64,000 nt of DNA from Mangrovimicrobium sp033283325 (GTDB lineage: Bacteria > Pseudomonadota > Gammaproteobacteria > Pseudomonadales > Halieaceae): the NCBI GenBank assembly GCA_033283325.1, contig JAWMQO010000001.1, positions 558,001 through 622,000 of the forward strand, in the 5' to 3' direction. Below are positions 59,797-64,000 of this stretch, piece by piece. The first letter of the stretch is position 1. Every line of letters begins with the position of its first letter. The notes beneath the pieces are model-generated. The model was not told the DNA's origin, did not search any database, and saw only the letters and a program-made list of their open reading frames with translations. Both the position numbers and the translations under genes were made by a program.

Positions 59797-59917
59797 AGAA
59801 GTGTCTCTCTGCCACGGGGCTGGTCGGACAGCCGCGTAGATAGTGCCGGGGAGTGGGTATCGCCCGATTCCGCCTCTGGTTCTAATGTCAGAGGAGATTG
59901 CCTCATCGAGGGTTTAT

Positions 59918-59935
59918 AGTCAACTAGCATTGACT
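59918..59935. promoter_or_regulatory. Palindromic operator, copy 2 (AGTCAA-N6-TTGACT)
   Basis: AGTCAACTAGCATTGACT has the same 6-bp arms, spacing and flanking T/A as the site at 48518-48535. It lies upstream of the SDR-FadB-acyl-CoA dehydrogenase operon. The rest of this 253-bp gap (59797-60049) shows no gene. Confidence 0.75.
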
Positions 59936-60049
59936 AAATTCCGGGGGCGTAAATCGAAATTCCCCGACAAAACAGGCCCAAAACGCGTTAAACCGCTGCA
60001 CTGCCAAGGCATCGGTTTTGCCGGCAGCGAGAGCGGGTACGACAGCTGC

Positions 60050-60658
60050 TCATGGCTCCGACCTGATGCGGGTGAAGGTGTTGACCCCACCGGCATAGCG
60101 ACCGACGTAAACGCCGTAACTGCGTTTTTCGTGGTCCCGGTAGAATTGCTTCATCGCCTCCGCGACATCCGGGTAAGCGTAGTCCTCCCAGGGCACGTCA
60201 CCACTGGCGAAGAAGGCAACTTCCCTGGCCTCCGCAGTGGTCTCGCAGACATCGGATTGCAGTTCCCCGTGGTAAACCAGGTAGACCTCGCTGATTTCCG
60301 GCAGGGAGCCAACCAGGAAGAGGTCCAGCGAAGCCGGCTCGATTCGGGCGTTGGTTTCTTCGTGCAGTTCGCGGCAGGCCGCCTGCTCCGGGGTTTCGCC
60401 CTTTTCGACAAAACCCGAGGGAATCGCCCAGTAACCACGCTTTGGCGGAGTGCCGCGCTTGATCCACAGCACCTTGTCCCGCCAGGTGGCGATACAGGCG
60501 ACGAGGATCTTCGGGTTTTCGTAGTGAACCCGTCCGCAGGCGGGGCAGGTGGGCCGCTCGCGGTGATCGCCGGCGGGCCTTGTGTGCACCAGGCTTTCGC
60601 CACAGGCCGTACAGTAGTTGGGTGTCTGCTCAGGCACTGGTCTGTGCACCCCGATCAA
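60050..60658 (-). CDS. NUDIX hydrolase with zinc ribbon (NudC-like domain order)
   Basis: The 202-residue protein has an N-terminal zinc ribbon (NYCTACGESLV and PTCPACGRVHYE) and a NUDIX box, GFVEKGETPEQAACRELHEETNA, that matches GX5EX7REUXEEXGU closely. Proteins of this shape hydrolyse nucleoside diphosphate derivatives such as NADH, ADP-ribose or CoA in the cytoplasm. It stands alone on the minus strand, upstream of the palindrome, in an otherwise catabolic region. NADH or CoA processing would be a reasonable fit, but no substrate residue can be read from sequence. Confidence 0.88.
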   Translation of the reverse strand: MIGVHRPVPEQTPNYCTACGESLVHTRPAGDHRERPTCPACGRVHYENPKILVACIATWRDKVLWIKRGTPPKRGYWAIPSGFVEKGETPEQAACRELHEETNARIEPASLDLFLVGSLPEISEVYLVYHGELQSDVCETTAEAREVAFFASGDVPWEDYAYPDVAEAMKQFYRDHEKRSYGVYVGRYAGGVNTFTRIRSEP

Positions 60659-60721
60659 CTTGTTTTTTCATACTATAGCTGAGCATTGATTTGCTGCTGT
60701 GTTGGCTCTGCTGCCGGGGCG

Positions 60722-61579
60722 CTAACGTACGATGGCGGGGTGGGGGATGCGCGGGTCGCCGAGCATCTCCCGGTAGGAGGCGGGCTGCCGGTCGCCGGAA
60801 TCCCTGAGGCCGTAGTGCAGCGCCTGCTCCGCACCGATCAGGGTCTGCCCGGAGAGTTGCATCAGTTCCGGGTCCTCGTAGAGCGCGGCAAGCAGGTGGC
60901 CGGTAAATTCCGGGGTTTCCGCATTGGCCATGAATTCCTGGTACTGCTCCGGATGCTGTTCCAGCGAACGCCTGGAGCGTTCGGTCAGCAGCGGCCCCAT
61001 CCAGATCGACAGGGCCGCGACCCCCGTGGCGCGCAGGTCCACCGCCATGTCCGCGGCGAACTTGTCGATGCCCGCTTTTTGCGCCCCGTAGGCCGGTCCG
61101 TGCATGTAACAGACGGAGCCGAAGGAGGAAGTGAAGGCGATCAGCCCGCTTCCTGCCTGCACCATCAGCGGCGCGGCGTACCAGGAGGCGACGTAGTGGC
61201 TGCGCAGTCCGACGTCGAGGATGTCCACCATGTCCAGGGGTTTCTCCCAGAAGGGCTCGGGCTTGATCAACTCGTCGTGGAGGAAGGCCGCGTTGTTGAC
61301 CAGCAGGTCGAGCCGGCCGCTTTCCCCGGAGATCTGCGCGAAGAGGGCTTCGACATCCGCGTCCTTCGCGTGATCCACGGCTACCGCGATACCTTCGCCA
61401 CCGGCGTCGTTCACCGCACTGGCAGTCTCGAAGATGGTGCCGGGCAGGGGAGCGCTACCCGCCTCACGGGTGCGCCCGCTGACGTAGACCCTATAGCCGT
61501 GGGCGCCGAGGGCCAGGGCAATACCCTTGCCGGCGCCGCGGCTGGCCCCGGTGACCAGCGCCACTTTTTGTTCGCTCAC
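60722..61579 (-). CDS. Short-chain dehydrogenase/reductase, DHRS1-like
   Basis: The 285-residue SDR has TGASRGAGKGIALAL, a Ser/Arg pair after strand two (VSGRTREAG, NADP-type), NNAAFLHDE, Ser in TSSFGSVCYM and YGAQKAG. The YGAQKAG motif and length resemble DHRS1-like carbonyl reductases. It is the downstream partner of the SnoaL-fold gene (42 bp apart), in a minus-strand unit that also runs toward the NUDIX gene, 63 bp away. Reductions of steroid or lipid carbonyl groups are known for DHRS1 relatives; the activity here is inferred. Confidence 0.9.
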   Translation of the reverse strand: MSEQKVALVTGASRGAGKGIALALGAHGYRVYVSGRTREAGSAPLPGTIFETASAVNDAGGEGIAVAVDHAKDADVEALFAQISGESGRLDLLVNNAAFLHDELIKPEPFWEKPLDMVDILDVGLRSHYVASWYAAPLMVQAGSGLIAFTSSFGSVCYMHGPAYGAQKAGIDKFAADMAVDLRATGVAALSIWMGPLLTERSRRSLEQHPEQYQEFMANAETPEFTGHLLAALYEDPELMQLSGQTLIGAEQALHYGLRDSGDRQPASYREMLGDPRIPHPAIVR

Positions 61580-61621
61580 TCTGTAGTCCCTCGTGTATCC
61601 ACAAACAAATTCGCCCGGTAA

Positions 61622-62122
61622 TCAGTCGCGCCCGCCCTGGTCGCTGCGCCCCGCGAATACAACAGACGCAATTCCCTCCGGCGACAGCTTCTCTATCCTT
61701 ACCGAAGCGCGCCTGGCGACGCTGCGGGCGATCCACCAGCGGCCTTCGCGGCGCACGAACTCGTCGTCGTAGGCTACGGCCATCTGTGTCTGCTGCTGGC
61801 TTTGCAGGTCCATCTGGAAAAAGAACAGGTCGAAACAGCCCCGCGCGCTGTCCGCTCCGGTCAGTTCCACCACCGGGTTCTGGCCGTGGTGCATGTCGAC
61901 GATATGCGGTTGGCAGCCGAATTGCCGGTAGACCTCGACGAAACTGTCGCGGTTCTCGAACAGGGGGAAGCCCTCGTAGTCGATCAGCGCGTCCTCGATA
62001 AAACAGTCCCTGACCTCGTCGGGCAACTGCCGGTCGCAAGCTCTCAGGTAGCGCCACTTGAGGACTTCGATGGCACGAATATCCTCGAGCGCCGCAATGC
62101 GTGCTTCGAGATCCCCGTTCAT
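61622..62122 (-). CDS. SnoaL-like/NTF2-fold protein 4
   Basis: This 166-residue protein again has the NTF2 cone: AIEVLKWRYLRACDRQLPDEVRDCF, then ALIDYEGFPLFE, VDMHHGQNPVVEL and GRWWIARSVARR. The acidic-to-basic layout is close to SnoaL-like proteins in hydroxysteroid and polyketide clusters. It lies between the TonB-dependent receptor gene and the DHRS1-like gene on the same strand, 33 bp after the receptor stop, so the receptor, this protein and the reductase may be one unit. No catalytic residue can be assigned. Confidence 0.8.
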   Translation of the reverse strand: MNGDLEARIAALEDIRAIEVLKWRYLRACDRQLPDEVRDCFIEDALIDYEGFPLFENRDSFVEVYRQFGCQPHIVDMHHGQNPVVELTGADSARGCFDLFFFQMDLQSQQQTQMAVAYDDEFVRREGRWWIARSVARRASVRIEKLSPEGIASVVFAGRSDQGGRD

Positions 62123-62155
62123 GTCGCTACCTCACTCATGCCGCCCTTTTCACTG

Positions 62156-64000
62156 TCAAAATTGATAGGACGCACTCAGCATCCAGCGACGCGGCGGGTT
62201 GTAGGAGGCCTCGGTATAGCCGAAGAATGCCACTCCGTCGAAACCGCCGATCCTGGCGCGCTCGTCGCCCAGGTTGTCGCCACGCAATTCCACCTGCCAG
62301 CTGTCTTCGGGTGACAGCCAGGCGATACCTGCGTTGTAGAGGGTGTAGGAATCCTGCCGCAGGGCCTCGGTATTGACCGCGTCCAGGTAGTACTCATCCG
62401 TGTAACGCATGTCGGCGCTGAAGCGCAGCGCGCCCGCGGCGCCGAGTTCCAGCCGGTAGGCCGCCGCGGCGGTGGCGCTCCACTCGGGGGTGTACTGCAG
62501 TTCGGTATCGCTGTAGTCGCCGGTGAGGTCGACCCAGCCGTCGGAGTCGTCGTCGATGAAACTCAGGCCCAGGTTCAACTCGAGGCCGCTCACCGGGAGC
62601 AGCGCGGCCTCCAGTTCGAAGCCCTGGGTCGTGGCCTGGGAGGCATTCTCGATTGCCACCGCGCCGGCCTGGATAATCAGCACCTGCTTGTCCTGGTAAT
62701 CGTTGTAGTAGAAGGCGCCGTTGAGTCTCAGCCTGCGCTCCCACCATTCGGACTTGAAGCCCAGTTCGTAGCTGTCGAGGGTTTCCGGGTCGTAGGCGCG
62801 AATATCGTTGACCGAGGCGAAGGGACGGCCGTTGAAACCGCCGGAGCGAAAACCGCGGGACCAGTGGCCGTAAAACATCAACTGCTCACCCGGTTGGTAC
62901 TCCAGGCCCAGCTTGGGGCTGAATTCCTGCCAGTCTTCGCGGCAGGAGTAACTTGTGGTGGTGGCCGCGATATCCGTGCAGGCACTCTCGGGGGTGGCAA
63001 GGCCGGGGCCGATACCGGGTGCGCCGGGAATGAACCACGGCGCCCCCAGGTCGATGTTGGTGATGGTCTGGTCGAAGTCCTTTTCTTCGTCGGTCCAGCG
63101 CAGGCCGGCGTTCAGTGCCCACTGCTCGTTGAAGTGCCAGGTGGCGTGGGCGTAGGCCGAGTAGTTCACCGTCTCCTGGGCGTTGGCGTAGCGCGGCGAG
63201 GCGAAGGTGACGCCGGGAACGATGAACAGTTCGGTATCATCGCGGCTGTCCTCGCGGAAATAGTAGAGCCCGGTGAGCCACTCCAGGCGGTTGTCGAAGG
63301 ACGCGCCGCTGAACTGGAACTCCTGGCTGAACTGGTCGTGGCTCTCGTCGTGGCGGTCCCCGTTCAGTTCATCCTGGCTGTTGTCGCCGTCCCTGCCGAA
63401 CAGGGCGTCCATGTCGCGATAGGCGGTGATCGACTTGACCTGCACATTCCCCAGCAGGAATTCATTGGTCCAGTTGATGCCGAGGTTATCCAGGTCGTCG
63501 CTCGGCAGCGTATCCCCGGCCTGGCTCTCGTCGATGTCCCGGTTGGGGAAGCAGCAGTTGGGCGAGAACACATCCAGCGGAAACGCGGTTACGCCGGGGA
63601 TCGGGGTATAGGTATGCATCACGTTGGGGTAGCCGTTCTGCCGCCTGCGGGTGGCGTCCACCATCAGTAATGACTCGAAGTTGTCTGTCGGGGTATAGCG
63701 CAGGCTTATCCGGCCGCTCAGGACATCGATGTCGCCGGCATCATCGCCGGGGCGTTCCTGCCAGCCATCGGCCTTGCGGTAGAGGCCGGATACACCGAGC
63801 GAAAGCGTGTCGGTGACTGGCCCGCTGACGTAGGCGCTCGCGCCCTGGTAGTCGAAGCGGCCGACTTCCGCCTTCACCACACCTTCGAGTTCCTCGCCCG
63901 GCTTGCGGGTGACCACGCTGATGGCGCCGCCAATGGAGTTCTTGCCGAAGAGCGTGCCCTGGGGGCCGCGCAGGATTTCCACCCGCTCGACATCCGCCAG
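62156..64000 (-). CDS. TonB-dependent receptor (partial, N-terminus outside window)
   Basis: The gene runs off the right edge; about 615 residues are visible. The visible start contains the plug-domain segment VEILRGPQGTLFGKNSIGG, followed by GGAISVVTRKPGEELEG and a long beta-barrel with the C-terminal ASYQF aromatic end. It imports a substrate across the outer membrane using TonB. The plug wording is of the kind found in receptors for hydrophobic or aromatic compounds in proteobacteria. Its position next to SnoaL and SDR genes suggests it brings in the substrate for that catabolic cluster (inference). Confidence 0.92.
   Translation of the reverse strand: MADVERVEILRGPQGTLFGKNSIGGAISVVTRKPGEELEGVVKAEVGRFDYQGASAYVSGPVTDTLSLGVSGLYRKADGWQERPGDDAGDIDVLSGRISLRYTPTDNFESLLMVDATRRRQNGYPNVMHTYTPIPGVTAFPLDVFSPNCCFPNRDIDESQAGDTLPSDDLDNLGINWTNEFLLGNVQVKSITAYRDMDALFGRDGDNSQDELNGDRHDESHDQFSQEFQFSGASFDNRLEWLTGLYYFREDSRDDTELFIVPGVTFASPRYANAQETVNYSAYAHATWHFNEQWALNAGLRWTDEEKDFDQTITNIDLGAPWFIPGAPGIGPGLATPESACTDIAATTTSYSCREDWQEFSPKLGLEYQPGEQLMFYGHWSRGFRSGGFNGRPFASVNDIRAYDPETLDSYELGFKSEWWERRLRLNGAFYYNDYQDKQVLIIQAGAVAIENASQATTQGFELEAALLPVSGLELNLGLSFIDDDSDGWVDLTGDYSDTELQYTPEWSATAAAAYRLELGAAGALRFSADMRYTDEYYLDAVNTEALRQDSYTLYNAGIAWLSPEDSWQVELRGDNLGDERARIGGFDGVAFFGYTEASYNPPRRWMLSASYQF

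Overview
This 64 kb window is GC-rich, densely coded bacterial DNA with no tRNA, rRNA, transposase, integrase or CRISPR array that I can see. It carries a TonB-dependent receptor, an LbtU-type porin, lipoproteins, a CusCBA-type tripartite pump and a Bax-like glucosaminidase, so the host is Gram-negative. The mix of FadB-like, paired acyl-CoA dehydrogenase, SDR, SnoaL-fold and imelysin genes is what I would expect of a catabolically versatile gammaproteobacterium, for example one of the marine Halieaceae/Spongiibacteraceae type. That placement is inference from gene content only.

Layout. 0-11 kb: the tail of a molybdopterin oxidoreductase, then single-gene units for oxidation and hydrolysis (aldo/keto reductase, amidohydrolase, LLM flavin monooxygenase, CBS/CNNM membrane protein, SDR, epoxide hydrolase, two alpha/beta hydrolases). 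The amidohydrolase gene at 2.4-3.7 kb is bracketed by two pairs of unusual palindromes with a conserved loop and unrelated stems. 11-13.4 kb: a fused alpha-beta 2-oxoacid dehydrogenase E1 with a free-standing lipoyl protein and a strong terminator. 13.5-17.2 kb: a flippase-like membrane protein, a TMTC-like membrane/TPR protein and an SDR. 17.4-21 kb: a crotonase-fold protein, an amidohydrolase and a class III CoA-transferase; the crotonase and the CoA-transferase both appear circularly permuted. 21-25 kb: a limonene-epoxide-hydrolase-like protein, a GFA protein, a hipBA toxin-antitoxin pair with palindromic operators and an AT-rich flank, and overlapping ChaC and MOSC genes. 25-29.8 kb: SDR, Bax-like lipoprotein, CBS protein, small membrane proteins and a probable gene remnant.

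29.8-38.6 kb is a copper/silver efflux operon: a Cys/His-rich secreted protein, outer-membrane factor, adaptor with a Met/His tail, HME-RND pump and P1B ATPase with a YHS domain. A DEAD-box helicase follows. 40.6-44.9 kb is an iron-uptake operon (di-heme protein, imelysin, LbtU-like porin) behind a Fur-box-like site, next to a ZIP transporter.

45.8-64 kb looks like a catabolic region for a steroid-, terpenoid- or fatty-acid-like substrate: five SDRs, four SnoaL-fold or related proteins, an AraC regulator facing an amidohydrolase/FAD-dehydrogenase operon, a tandem-MarR regulator, two acyl-CoA dehydrogenases, a FadB-like bifunctional enzyme, a NUDIX hydrolase and a TonB receptor running off the end. 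Two operons here share an 18-bp palindrome, AGTCAA-N6-TTGACT, in their upstream regions, which ties them into one probable regulon. The tandem-MarR protein at the end of one operon is the obvious candidate regulator.
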